From positions 1 to 41,534 of the forward strand of contig CAIOKP010000133.1 in the NCBI GenBank assembly GCA_903858875.1: a stretch of 41,534 nucleotides of DNA. Direction: 5' to 3'. Positions 9,629 to 18,255 of the stretch are shown piece after piece (positions within the stretch are counted from its first letter, which is position 1; each line of letters starts with the position of its first letter). A model generated the notes under the pieces. The model did not search any database. It was not told the DNA's origin and saw only the letters and a program-made list of their open reading frames with translations. The translations under genes and the position numbers were made by a program. Origin of the DNA: an uncultured Sphingomonadales bacterium. GTDB taxonomy: Bacteria > Pseudomonadota > Alphaproteobacteria > Sphingomonadales > Sphingomonadaceae.

Positions 9629-10864
9629 TTGAGTTCACATCACACGCCCGATGATCTGACGCCTGCCACCCGGCTGGTCACCTCTGGCCGACGCCCGGAA
9701 TGGACGGGCACTGGCGATCATCCCTCGGCGGTGGTCAGCCCGGCGGTGTGGCGGGCCAGCACGCATCTCTATCCCGACATGGCGACTTTGCGCGCCGGGC
9801 ATTCGCAAAATGCCGATGGCAATTTCTATTACGGCCGCCGTGGCGCACCGACGCAATGGGCGCTGGCCGAGGCCCTGACCGAGATTGAGCCGGGCGCGGC
9901 GGGCACAGTGCTGTATCCGTCGGGCGTGGCGGCGATTGCGGGCGTGCTGCTGGCGGTGCTGAAACCCGGCGATGTGTTGTTGATGACCGACAACGCCTAT
10001 GAGCCGAGCCGGACGCTGGCGCGGGGCATGTTGGCCGACATGGGGGTGGACACTCGCTGGTTTGATCCAACCGATCTCGTCAGTTTCGAGGCGGCGATTT
10101 GCAATCGCACCCGCGCGGTCCTGCTGGAATCACCGGGCAGCCTGACGATGGAGGTGCAGGATGTGCCGGCGATCGCCGCGCTGTGTCGCGCCCGGGGCAT
10201 CGTCTCGATCCTGGACAATACCTGGGCCAGTTCGCTGGGCTTTGCCGCTTTGCCGCATGGTATCGACATCACGCTCATGGCGCTGACCAAGCATGTTGGC
10301 GGGCATAGCGACCTGATGATGGGCAGCGCGGCGGCGGGCGCGGAATGGTATGACCGCCTGCGCCGGCATTCGCAAATGCTGGGCACCGTCGTGTCGCCTG
10401 ACGATGCGGCGCTGGCGCTGCGTGGGTTGCGCACGATGGGCTTGCGCCTGGCGCGCGAGACCGAGAGCGCCAATCGCATCGCCGAATGGCTCGAAGGGCG
10501 CGCCGAAGTCGCCCGGGTGCTGTGCCCGATGCGGCCCGGTTGCGTGGGGCATGATCTGTGGCTGCGCGATTTCACCGGCGGCTGCGGCCTGTTCAGCTTT
10601 GTGTTCCGGGGCGGCAGTTCGGCAGGCCGCGATGCATTTATCGACGCGCTGACCCTGTTCGGCATCGGCTTTAGCTGGGGCGGGTTCGAAAGCCTCGCCA
10701 CCCCGCTCGACCCGGCGCGCGTTCGCACGGCCAGTGCATGGCCGCTGCCGGGCATGGATGCCGCCGATGTGTTTGGCGTGCGGCTGACCATCGGGCTGGA
10801 GGATGCAGGCGACCTGATCGCTGATATGACACAGGCTTTTGCGGTCTGGGCCGCCCACGCCTAG
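9629..10864 (+). CDS. metC: Cystathionine beta-lyase (PLP-dependent, Cys/Met metabolism family)
   Basis: RRGAPTQWALAEALTEIEPGAAGTVLYPSGVAAI...SILDNTWASSLGFAALPHGIDITLMALTKHVGGHSDLMMG; TTG start preceded by gagaga. Confidence 0.9.
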   Translation: MSSHHTPDDLTPATRLVTSGRRPEWTGTGDHPSAVVSPAVWRASTHLYPDMATLRAGHSQNADGNFYYGRRGAPTQWALAEALTEIEPGAAGTVLYPSGVAAIAGVLLAVLKPGDVLLMTDNAYEPSRTLARGMLADMGVDTRWFDPTDLVSFEAAICNRTRAVLLESPGSLTMEVQDVPAIAALCRARGIVSILDNTWASSLGFAALPHGIDITLMALTKHVGGHSDLMMGSAAAGAEWYDRLRRHSQMLGTVVSPDDAALALRGLRTMGLRLARETESANRIAEWLEGRAEVARVLCPMRPGCVGHDLWLRDFTGGCGLFSFVFRGGSSAGRDAFIDALTLFGIGFSWGGFESLATPLDPARVRTASAWPLPGMDAADVFGVRLTIGLEDAGDLIADMTQAFAVWAAHA

Positions 10865-10885
10865 GTCAACTATAGTTCAACTAGG
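10860..10885. promoter_or_regulatory. 26-bp near-perfect palindrome upstream of the cobA-cysIH operon (candidate operator)
   Basis: CCTAGGTCAACTATAGTTCAACTAGG; 11 of 13 symmetric base pairs complementary, perfect 10-bp core AACTATAGTT; overlaps the metC stop codon, about 57 nt before the cobA ATG. Confidence 0.5.
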
Positions 10886-10941
10886 GGTGGGCAAAGCCTT
10901 TCTGGCTGGCCTGTTGCGCGCGGCCCGCGCATGGGAACATC

Positions 10942-11733
10942 ATGAACGCTCCCGCTTCTCTCTCGACGCCCCACGGCATTCCCATCGGGAAAGTCTGGCT
11001 GGTCGGCGCCGGTCCCGGCGATCCTGACCTGTTGACGCTGCGCGCGGCGCGGTTGGTCATGGCGGCGCGGGTGATTGTGCATGACGGCCTGGTCTCGCCC
11101 AGCATTCTGTCGATGGCCCCGGCCGGTGCGCAACTGATCTCGGTTGCCAAGCGCCGCAGCCGCCATTCAATGCCACAGGACGACATCAACGCGCTATTAG
11201 TGCGCGAGGCCTTGTCGGGGCGCGATGTTGTCCGGTTGAAGGGTGGCGATCCGTTTATTTTCGGGCGCGGCGGCGAAGAAGCCGACGCCTGCCTTGCCGC
11301 CGGCGTCCCGGTCGAGGTTGTCCCCGGTATCAGCGCGGCGATTGGCGCGGGCGCGGCGGCGCTGCTGCCCCTCACCCACCGCGATGCCGCCAGCGTGGTC
11401 AGCTTTGTCAGCGGCCAGTGCAAGGGGTTGACCGACCAGAACTGGGCCGGATTGGCGGGCGTTGGGCGCACCTTGGTCATCTACATGGGCCTGGCCACCG
11501 CCGAGACGATTGCCGACAAGCTGATCGCCGACGGCCTTGCACCGGACACCCCGCTGGCCGTCGTTGAAAACGCGACGCGGCCACAGATGCGCGTGTTGCG
11601 CGGGGCCTTGGCCGAATTGGGCGATCTGGTCGCGCGCGAAGGGGTGCAAAGCCCCGCCATCATCATTATCGGCGCGGTTACCGCGCTTCAACCCACCGCA
11701 TTGCGCCATTTGGCGCTGGAGGCACAGCAGTGA
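10942..11733 (+). CDS. cobA: Uroporphyrinogen-III C-methyltransferase (siroheme pathway)
   Basis: GKVWLVGAGPGDPDLLTLRAARLVMAARVIVHDGLV...VRLKGGDPFIFGRGGEEADAC...VEVVPGISAAIGAGA: SUMT signatures. Confidence 0.93.
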   Translation: MNAPASLSTPHGIPIGKVWLVGAGPGDPDLLTLRAARLVMAARVIVHDGLVSPSILSMAPAGAQLISVAKRRSRHSMPQDDINALLVREALSGRDVVRLKGGDPFIFGRGGEEADACLAAGVPVEVVPGISAAIGAGAAALLPLTHRDAASVVSFVSGQCKGLTDQNWAGLAGVGRTLVIYMGLATAETIADKLIADGLAPDTPLAVVENATRPQMRVLRGALAELGDLVAREGVQSPAIIIIGAVTALQPTALRHLALEAQQ

Positions 11734-12026
11734 AGATCGTGACAGGCAACGACCTGAAAACTGGCGCAGTCACTTGGTGGGACGGGGCGGCATGGTCGCT
11801 CCATGTCAATGACGCGATGGATGTGGGCGACCATAGCGCCGACATCATCGCCCGCGAGGAAGCCGCCCGCCGTGTGGTGTCGGCCTATGTTATCGACGCG
11901 AGCAGCGATGTGGACGGCATCCGCCCGGCCCATATCAAGGACCGCATCCGCGCCTTGGGGCCGACCGTGCGCCTCGACCTTTCCCTCAAGCCAGCCGACC
12001 CCGCCGCCGGCACCTGGGTGATCTGA
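11730..12026 (+). CDS. DUF2849-type small protein of the sulfite reductase operon
   Basis: 98 aa MKIVTGNDLKTGAVTWWDGAAWSLHVNDAMDV...; GTG start overlaps cobA stop; immediately precedes cysI. Confidence 0.8.
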   Translation: MKIVTGNDLKTGAVTWWDGAAWSLHVNDAMDVGDHSADIIAREEAARRVVSAYVIDASSDVDGIRPAHIKDRIRALGPTVRLDLSLKPADPAAGTWVI

Positions 12027-13666
12027 TGTACGTTTACGACCAATATGATCAGGCGATGGTGGATGCCCGCGTCGCCGAATTTCGTGACCAGACCCGCCGC
12101 CGTATCGAAGGCACGTTGTCGGAGGACAAGTTCCGTCCCCTGCGTCTGCAAAACGGGCTGTATCTGCAATTGCACGCCTATATGCTGCGCGTGGCAGTGC
12201 CGTATGGCACGCTGTCATCGGCGCAAATGCGCGTTCTGGGCGATATCGCGGACAAGTATGACCGCGGCTATGGCCATTTCACGACCCGCCAGAATATCCA
12301 GTACAACTGGATCAAGCTGGAGGATGCGCCCGACATTTTGGCCGATCTGGCCAAGGTGGAGATGCACGCCATCCAGACCTCGGGCAATTGCATCCGCAAT
12401 ATCTCGTCGGACCACTATGCCGGCGCGACCCCGGACGAGATCATCGACCCGCGCCCCTATGCCGAATTGCTGCGCCAGTGGTCGAGCTTTCACCCCGAAT
12501 TCCTCGCTCTGCCGCGCAAGTTCAAGATCGCGGTGATCGCGTCGGAAACCGACCGGGCGGCGATGCGCCTGCACGATATCGGCATCCGCATGGTGCACAA
12601 TGATGCGGGCGAAATCGGCTGTGCGTTTTACGTTGGCGGCGGCATGGGCCGCACGCCGATGATCGCGCCGCTGCTCAACGGTTTTGTGCCGCTGGACCAT
12701 CTGATCACCTATGCTGAGGCGGCGCTGCGCGTCTATAATCGCTATGGCCGCCGCGATAACAAGTACAAGGCGCGGATCAAGATCCTCGTCCATGAACTGG
12801 GCATCGACGAATATCGCGCGCAGGTCGAGGCCGAATTCGCCCATCTGCAAACGCAAGGGATCGAACCGCCAATCGCCGAGTTGGAGCGGATCAAGGCATA
12901 TTTTGTCGATCCCACGTTCGAAACCGGCCTGTCGGATGCAATCGACCTGTCGAATGCCGACTTTGCCCGCTGGGTCCGCGCCAATACCGCGCCCCACAAG
13001 GCCCCCGGCTATGCCATCGCCACGATCAGCCTCAAGCCATTGGGCAAGGCCGGCATTCCGGGCGACGCCACCGCCGATCAGATCCGCACGATGGCCGACC
13101 TCGCCAAGGCCTACAGCTTTGACGAGTTGCGCGTCACCCATGCCCAGAACATCGTGCTGCCGCATGTCAAAAAGGCCGACCTGTTCGCCCTGTGGCAGGG
13201 CTTGGTCGCCGCTGATCTCGCCACCGCCAACCTTGATGCGATCACCGATATCATCGCCTGCCCGGGCCTCGATTATTGCAGCCTGGCCAACGCCCGCTCG
13301 ATCCCGGTCGCGCAAAAAATCTCGGAACGTTTTGCCGCCTCGGCAAAGCAGGACGCGATTGGCGAGCTGAAGCTGAAGATCTCGGGCTGCATCAACGCCT
13401 GTGGCCACCACCACGCCGGCCACATCGGTATTCTGGGCGTCGACCGCAAGGGTACCGAGAATTACCAGTTGTTGCTGGGCGGCAGCGAGGGCGCGGATAC
13501 GTCGCTCGCCACAATCGTCGGCCCCGGTTTCTCCGAAGACGGCATCGTCGATGCCATCGAAAAAGCCACCAACCTCTACCTTGCAAAGCGCGAGGACGGC
13601 GAACGCTTTCTCGACACCTATCGCCGCATTGGCATGGCCCCGTTCAAGGAAACGATTTATGGCTGA
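12026..13666 (+). CDS. cysI: Nitrite/sulfite reductase, siroheme/4Fe-4S (assimilatory sulfite reductase)
   Basis: GYGHFTTRQNIQYNWIKLEDAPDILADLAKV, SGNCIRNISSDHYAGATPDEIIDPRPYAELLRQW, CPGLDYC...CINAC cluster ligands. Confidence 0.93.
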   Translation: MYVYDQYDQAMVDARVAEFRDQTRRRIEGTLSEDKFRPLRLQNGLYLQLHAYMLRVAVPYGTLSSAQMRVLGDIADKYDRGYGHFTTRQNIQYNWIKLEDAPDILADLAKVEMHAIQTSGNCIRNISSDHYAGATPDEIIDPRPYAELLRQWSSFHPEFLALPRKFKIAVIASETDRAAMRLHDIGIRMVHNDAGEIGCAFYVGGGMGRTPMIAPLLNGFVPLDHLITYAEAALRVYNRYGRRDNKYKARIKILVHELGIDEYRAQVEAEFAHLQTQGIEPPIAELERIKAYFVDPTFETGLSDAIDLSNADFARWVRANTAPHKAPGYAIATISLKPLGKAGIPGDATADQIRTMADLAKAYSFDELRVTHAQNIVLPHVKKADLFALWQGLVAADLATANLDAITDIIACPGLDYCSLANARSIPVAQKISERFAASAKQDAIGELKLKISGCINACGHHHAGHIGILGVDRKGTENYQLLLGGSEGADTSLATIVGPGFSEDGIVDAIEKATNLYLAKREDGERFLDTYRRIGMAPFKETIYG

Positions 13667-14102
13667 CGTCCCGTTCCGTTTCCGCAGCGATGATGTCGTT
13701 GCCGACCCCGCTGTGACCGTCGACGCCTTTGCGGCGCAGACCAACGCGACCGCCGTGCGGATCGAACCGGGCGAGGACGCGCGCGCGCTGCTGCCCTTCC
13801 TGGACCGCCTGCGCTTGGTCGAAGTGAACTTCCCCACCTTTACCGACGGGCGCGGATTTTCCGCGGCACGCGTGCTACGCGAGGCCGGCTATACCGGCGA
13901 ATTGCGCGCGGTGGGTGACATCGGCGTCGATCAGCTGTCGCACCTGCGCCGTTGCGGCTTTGACGCCATCGCGCCCAGCGCCGAGCTTGACCCAGCCGAG
14001 GCAGCGACCGCCTTTGCCGTCTGGCCAGAGGTCTATCAGGCAACCGGCGATGGCCGTCCGCCGATCTGGGCGCTGCGCCACACGGCGGGGCGCGGGAAAT
14101 AA
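13659..14102 (+). CDS. DUF934-family protein of the sulfate assimilation operon
   Basis: MADVPFRFRSDDVVADPAV...RLRLVEVNFPTFTDGRGFSAARVLREAGYTGELRAVGDIGVDQLSHLRRCGFDAI; ATG at 13659 overlaps the cysI end. The ORF-track start at 13401 lies inside cysI. Confidence 0.87.
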   Translation: MADVPFRFRSDDVVADPAVTVDAFAAQTNATAVRIEPGEDARALLPFLDRLRLVEVNFPTFTDGRGFSAARVLREAGYTGELRAVGDIGVDQLSHLRRCGFDAIAPSAELDPAEAATAFAVWPEVYQATGDGRPPIWALRHTAGRGK

Positions 14103-14104
14103 CC

Positions 14105-14908
14105 ATGGGCAACGCCAAGCCCCGTCGCGAGGACCACTCCGACGGGCGCACCATCGACCGCATCGACACCGCCCCAACCTTTACCGAGGGCGATGTCGCC
14201 GCGCTCAACCGCCAGTTTGCCGATGCCAGCACCGATGAAGTGCTGCGCGCGGTGTTGCTCGACCGCGTGGCGGGCGATGTGGCGGTGGTGTCAAGCTTTG
14301 GCGCCGAAAGCGCGGTGCTGTTGCACATGATCGCCGCGATTGATCCGGCAACGCCCGTGCTGTTTCTCGACACTGGCAAGCATTTCCCCGAAACGCTGGC
14401 CTATCGGGACGCCTTGGCGGAACGACTGGGGCTGACGCGGCTGATCACCCTGACGCCAGACGACGCCCTGATCACCAAACGCGACGAGAGCGGTTTACGC
14501 TGGTCCTACGACCCTGATGGCTGCTGCGACATCCGCAAGGTACAGCCGCTGGCCGCCGCGATGGCCGAATTTGATGGCACGATCACCGGGCGCAAAGGGT
14601 TCCAATCCGCTACCCGCGCCGGCCTCGCCCGCTTCGAACTCGACAAGAGCGATGCGGCTGGCCGGATCAAGGTCAACCCGCTCGCCAATTGGCCCGCCGA
14701 CCGCCTCGCCGCCTATTTCGCCGAACATGACCTGCCGGCCCACCCGCTGGTGGCGCAAGGCTATCCGTCGATTGGCTGCATGCCCTGCACCAGCAAGGTC
14801 GCGGCGGGCGAAGATCCGCGCTCCGGCCGCTGGCGCGGGTGGGATAAAACCGAATGCGGCATCCATGTGCCGGGGCAGGATGATGGCGAGTTCGAGCCAG
14901 CGTTTTAG
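14105..14908 (+). CDS. cysH: Phosphoadenylyl/adenylyl-sulfate reductase; cysteine pattern suggests APS type
   Basis: VVSSFGAESAVLLHMIAAIDPATPVLFLDTGKHFPETLAYRD; CC (GCCDIRK), CxxC (GCMPC), catalytic KTECGIH. Confidence 0.93.
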   Translation: MGNAKPRREDHSDGRTIDRIDTAPTFTEGDVAALNRQFADASTDEVLRAVLLDRVAGDVAVVSSFGAESAVLLHMIAAIDPATPVLFLDTGKHFPETLAYRDALAERLGLTRLITLTPDDALITKRDESGLRWSYDPDGCCDIRKVQPLAAAMAEFDGTITGRKGFQSATRAGLARFELDKSDAAGRIKVNPLANWPADRLAAYFAEHDLPAHPLVAQGYPSIGCMPCTSKVAAGEDPRSGRWRGWDKTECGIHVPGQDDGEFEPAF

Positions 14909-14910
14909 GG

Positions 14911-14938
14911 GGTGCGCCAGCGGCAGGCGCCGCGCACC
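14911..14938. terminator. Hairpin between convergent cysH and the epimerase gene (candidate bidirectional terminator)
   Basis: GGTGCGC-cagcggcaggcgcc-GCGCACC, perfect 7-bp stem in a 36-bp convergent gap. No clear T-tract. Confidence 0.45.
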
Positions 14939-14944
14939 TACCGC

Positions 14945-15889
14945 TTAAAACCACCCCTCCCGCCGATACCATTCCGCCGTCGCGCTTAACCCGCCCCGCG
15001 CCTCGATACGCGGCTGCCAGACCTCGGGCGGCACGGCTGCGGCGGGGCTGACCACCCAATCTGGGTGCGCCATATAGCCAACGCGGTCCATCGTCAGCTT
15101 GGCCTTGGCGCCGCGCAACCGTTGATCGCACCACGCAGCACAGACCAGCATCCAGCGCGACAGGTGAGGAACGAAGGGCTTTCGCCCTAACGCAGCCCCT
15201 ATCGCGCGGGCCATGTCGTCGTTACTCCAACCACCGGGCTCGCCATCGTCGGGTTCAAAGGTGTGGCTGGTGACCGCCTCGCCACCCGGGACCAGAGCGA
15301 GCAACAGGCGGGCGAGATCCTCAACATGGATCAACGACGCGTGGCCACCGGCCGGTACCGGCACCACACCCCATTTGGCGGCGCGAAACAATTCAAACAT
15401 TTCACGGTCCCGTGGGCCATAGATCGCCGGCGGGCGCACAATGGTCCAATCGAGACCACTGGCTTTCACATATTGCTCGGCGCGAGCCTTTGACGCGCCA
15501 TATTGCGACAGATTGGGTTCGCGCGCCGATAGCGATGACACGAAGATGAAACGCGACACCCCCGCCGCCTTGGCTGCCTCCAACACCGCCAGCGTGCCAT
15601 CGACATTGGCGATGGCAAATTCGGCGGGATCGGCAGCGTTGACGACGCCTGCCACATGGATCACCGCCTCGACCCCATCGACCAATTCGGCCAGCGCCCT
15701 CCGATTGGCGAGATCGCCCGCAACCCAGGTCACGCCGCGCGCCGACGACGGTTCGCGCCGGGCCAGCCCCTTGACCGCCATGCCGCGCGCCGAGGCCAAT
15801 TCGACCACCATCTGTCCCACAAAGCCGGTGCCGCCCGTCAGTGCGATCAAGGGGCGGTTCGAGCCTATGTCCGTGCCCATGCCGCTCAC
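14945..15889 (-). CDS. NAD(P)-dependent epimerase/dehydratase (extended SDR)
   Basis: PLIALTGGTGFVGQMVVELASARGMAVKGLARR...YGASKARAEQYVKASGLDWTIVRPPAIYGPRD; GxxGxxG motif. GTG start overlaps proB stop. Confidence 0.85.
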   Translation of the reverse strand: MSGMGTDIGSNRPLIALTGGTGFVGQMVVELASARGMAVKGLARREPSSARGVTWVAGDLANRRALAELVDGVEAVIHVAGVVNAADPAEFAIANVDGTLAVLEAAKAAGVSRFIFVSSLSAREPNLSQYGASKARAEQYVKASGLDWTIVRPPAIYGPRDREMFELFRAAKWGVVPVPAGGHASLIHVEDLARLLLALVPGGEAVTSHTFEPDDGEPGGWSNDDMARAIGAALGRKPFVPHLSRWMLVCAAWCDQRLRGAKAKLTMDRVGYMAHPDWVVSPAAAVPPEVWQPRIEARGGLSATAEWYRREGWF

Positions 15890-17037
15890 ACCATCACCAA
15901 CTGATCACGGTGAACAATCGCCGATCGTGGCGCATAACCAAGGATGTCAGCATGTTCCGACGAATGCCGCCCGACCAGCGCGGCACATTCGCCCGCATCA
16001 TATTCCGACAGGCCATGCGCCAGAACAGCGCCCGCCGCATCGCAAATGGCGACCGCATCGCCGCGCGTAAACTGTCCCTCGATGCCGGTAATGCCCCGCG
16101 CTAACAGGCTGGACCCCTGCGCCAAAGCCTTCGCCGCACCGGCATCAATGGTCAACGAGCCCTTGAGCCGCAGCCGACCGCCCAGCCAAGCCTTGCGCGC
16201 CCGCCCCCGCGCCCGGTCGGTGCGCGGCAGGAACAGCGTTCCAATGCCCTGCGCGATCACGCGGGCGATCGGCTGATCCTTGGTCCCATTGCCGATGGCC
16301 AGCGCGATGCCTGCGATCTCGGCAATCTCGGCCGCCTGAAGTTTTGAAATCATGCCGCCGCTGCCCATACCGGACCCCGACAGCGGACTGGCCATGGCGC
16401 GAATCTCCGGCGTCACGCCTTTGACCACCGGCAACAGTGCTGCGCCCGGCTCTGACGGATGGCGGTCGTACAATCCATCGACATCGGACAGCAACAGCAC
16501 CGCACTGGCCCCCGCCGCCTGTGCTACCCGCGCGGCCAGCCGATCATTATCGCCAAACCGGATTTCCTGCGTCGCGACCGAGTCGTTCTCGTTGATCACC
16601 GGCACCGCGCCCGCATCGAGCAGCCGCGTCAGCGTCGCCGTCACGTTCAAATACCGCCGCCGATCCTCCAGATCCTCTAGCGTCAGCAGCAATTGCGCCG
16701 CGGTCAGCCCATGGCCCCCAAGCAGTTCCGCCCACAGGCCCGACAAGGCGATCTGGCCCACGGCCGCCGCCGCCTGCGCATCGGCAAGGCACCCGCGTCC
16801 GCCCTTATCAAGCCCTAGCGTACCCGCGCCCAGCGCAATCGCGCCAGAGCTCACCACGATGACATCCTGCCCGCGCCGCTTTGCCGCGGCGATTTCCGCC
16901 ACCAGTGCATCCAGCCAGGCCCGCCGCGCGCCGCCACGATCCACCAACAAAGCCGAACCGACCTTGATTATCAGACGCGGGCACAGGGCCACATCAGCGA
17001 GATCGGCAAGGCAGGTGATGTGGGAATGGTTGGACAT
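15886..17037 (-). CDS. proB: Glutamate 5-kinase
   Basis: PRLIIKVGSALLVDRGGARRAWL...VIVVSSGAIALGAG...VINENDSVATQEIRFGDNDRLAARVAQAAGA...GTGGM-like GSGGMISKL; C-terminal PUA domain. Start taken at MSNHSHI. Confidence 0.95.
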   Translation of the reverse strand: MSNHSHITCLADLADVALCPRLIIKVGSALLVDRGGARRAWLDALVAEIAAAKRRGQDVIVVSSGAIALGAGTLGLDKGGRGCLADAQAAAAVGQIALSGLWAELLGGHGLTAAQLLLTLEDLEDRRRYLNVTATLTRLLDAGAVPVINENDSVATQEIRFGDNDRLAARVAQAAGASAVLLLSDVDGLYDRHPSEPGAALLPVVKGVTPEIRAMASPLSGSGMGSGGMISKLQAAEIAEIAGIALAIGNGTKDQPIARVIAQGIGTLFLPRTDRARGRARKAWLGGRLRLKGSLTIDAGAAKALAQGSSLLARGITGIEGQFTRGDAVAICDAAGAVLAHGLSEYDAGECAALVGRHSSEHADILGYAPRSAIVHRDQLVMV

Positions 17038-17050
17038 GGGTCTGCGCTTA

Positions 17051-17085
17051 GGGGAAAGCGGGCGGAGGGAAAAGGGGGGACAGGG
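17051..17085 (+). other. Candidate G-quadruplex motif (five G-runs) in the proB leader, plus strand
   Basis: GGGG-aaagc-GGG-cgga-GGG-aaaa-GGGGGG-aca-GGG, fits G3+N1-7. Confidence 0.5.
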
Positions 17086-17088
17086 AGG

Positions 17089-17129
17089 AAGCGGTAGATG
17101 CAAGGGATCGCCCATCGCGCCTACCGCTT
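17089..17129. repeat. Inverted repeat between obgE and proB (9-bp perfect arms)
   Basis: AAGCGGTAG-n23-CTACCGCTT with an inner GGG-atcg-CCC stem. Confidence 0.55.
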
Positions 17130-17135
17130 AAATTT

Positions 17136-18191
17136 TCAGCCCAGCGGCGACCAAGCCTTCTCATCGGCCACTTCCTGTGCGCCGGTAGGCCGCTCGGTCA
17201 CGGTTGCGGCCGGCAGGTAGGATATGACGGCATCCAACAGCGCATCCATCCCCTCGCCCGTCGCGCCGGAGATCGAGAACACCCGGTCGGCGCCGGCCTC
17301 GATAAGCTCTGCGGCATAGGAGGCGGCGATTTCAGCGTCAGCCTGATCGACCTTGTTGAGCGCGATCAGGCGCGGCTTATCATCCAAACCCTCGCCATAG
17401 GCAGTTAATTCGCCATCGATGATATCCATCGCCTCGACCGGGTCCTTGCCGGCAATGTCGATCAGGTGGATCAACACGCGGCACCGTTCGATGTGACCAA
17501 GGAACCGATCGCCGATCCCGGCGCCATCGGCAGCGCCAGCGATCAGGCCCGGAATGTCGGCCAGCACGAATTCACGCGCCTTGTGCCGAACCACGCCCAA
17601 TTGCGGGCGCAGCGTGGTGAAGGGATAGTCGCCCACCTTCGCATTGGTATTGGCGAGGTGGTTGATAAACGTCGACTTGCCCGCGTTGGGCAAGCCCACC
17701 AACCCGACATCCGCCAGCAGTTTCAGCCGCAGCCAGACATACATTTCCTGCCCCGGCCAGCCCGGCCCGTGCTGTCGCGGCGTACGATTGGTCGAGGTTT
17801 TATAGCTGGCATTGCCGCGCCCACCATCGCCGCCGCGCAGCAAGGTATAGCGCTGGCCCGCTTCGGTCAGGTCGAGCAACACTTCCTCGCGGTCGTCGTC
17901 GAGGACCTGCGTGCCAACGGGAACATGAATGACCAGATCGTCGCCGCCGCCGCCGGTACGGTTCTTGCCCATGCCGCCGCTGCCGCGCGGGGCTTTGAAA
18001 TGCTGCGTATAACGAAAGTCGATCAGCGTGTTGAGGCCCGCCACCGCTTCGAAAATGATGTCGCCGCCCTTGCCGCCGTCACCGCCATCGGGGCCACCGT
18101 ATTCCACGTATTTTTCGCGGCGAAACGCGACCGCACCCGGACCGCCGCTGCCTGAACGGATGAAGATCTTGGCTTGGTCGAGAAAATGCAT
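17136..18191 (-). CDS. obgE: GTPase Obg/CgtA
   Basis: MHFLDQAKIFIRSGSGGPGAVAFRREKYVEYGGPDGGDGGKGGDI...DVGLVGLPNAGKSTFINHLANTNAKVGDYPFTTLRPQLGVV...LADIPGLIAGAADGAGIGDRFLGHIERC. The ORF-track N-terminal extension is not Obg. Confidence 0.97.
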   Translation of the reverse strand: MHFLDQAKIFIRSGSGGPGAVAFRREKYVEYGGPDGGDGGKGGDIIFEAVAGLNTLIDFRYTQHFKAPRGSGGMGKNRTGGGGDDLVIHVPVGTQVLDDDREEVLLDLTEAGQRYTLLRGGDGGRGNASYKTSTNRTPRQHGPGWPGQEMYVWLRLKLLADVGLVGLPNAGKSTFINHLANTNAKVGDYPFTTLRPQLGVVRHKAREFVLADIPGLIAGAADGAGIGDRFLGHIERCRVLIHLIDIAGKDPVEAMDIIDGELTAYGEGLDDKPRLIALNKVDQADAEIAASYAAELIEAGADRVFSISGATGEGMDALLDAVISYLPAATVTERPTGAQEVADEKAWSPLG

Positions 18192-18255
18192 GGGTTTGGG
18201 TCCGGCGGTCTTGAAATAGGAAGCGTCCCGCCAGACCATTGGGTCCGCCGGATGC

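Noticed and set aside
12215-13837. 540-aa minus-strand ORF antisense to cysI
   Set aside because: Antisense artefact of GC-rich codon usage; cysI is well supported by Fe-S/siroheme motifs.
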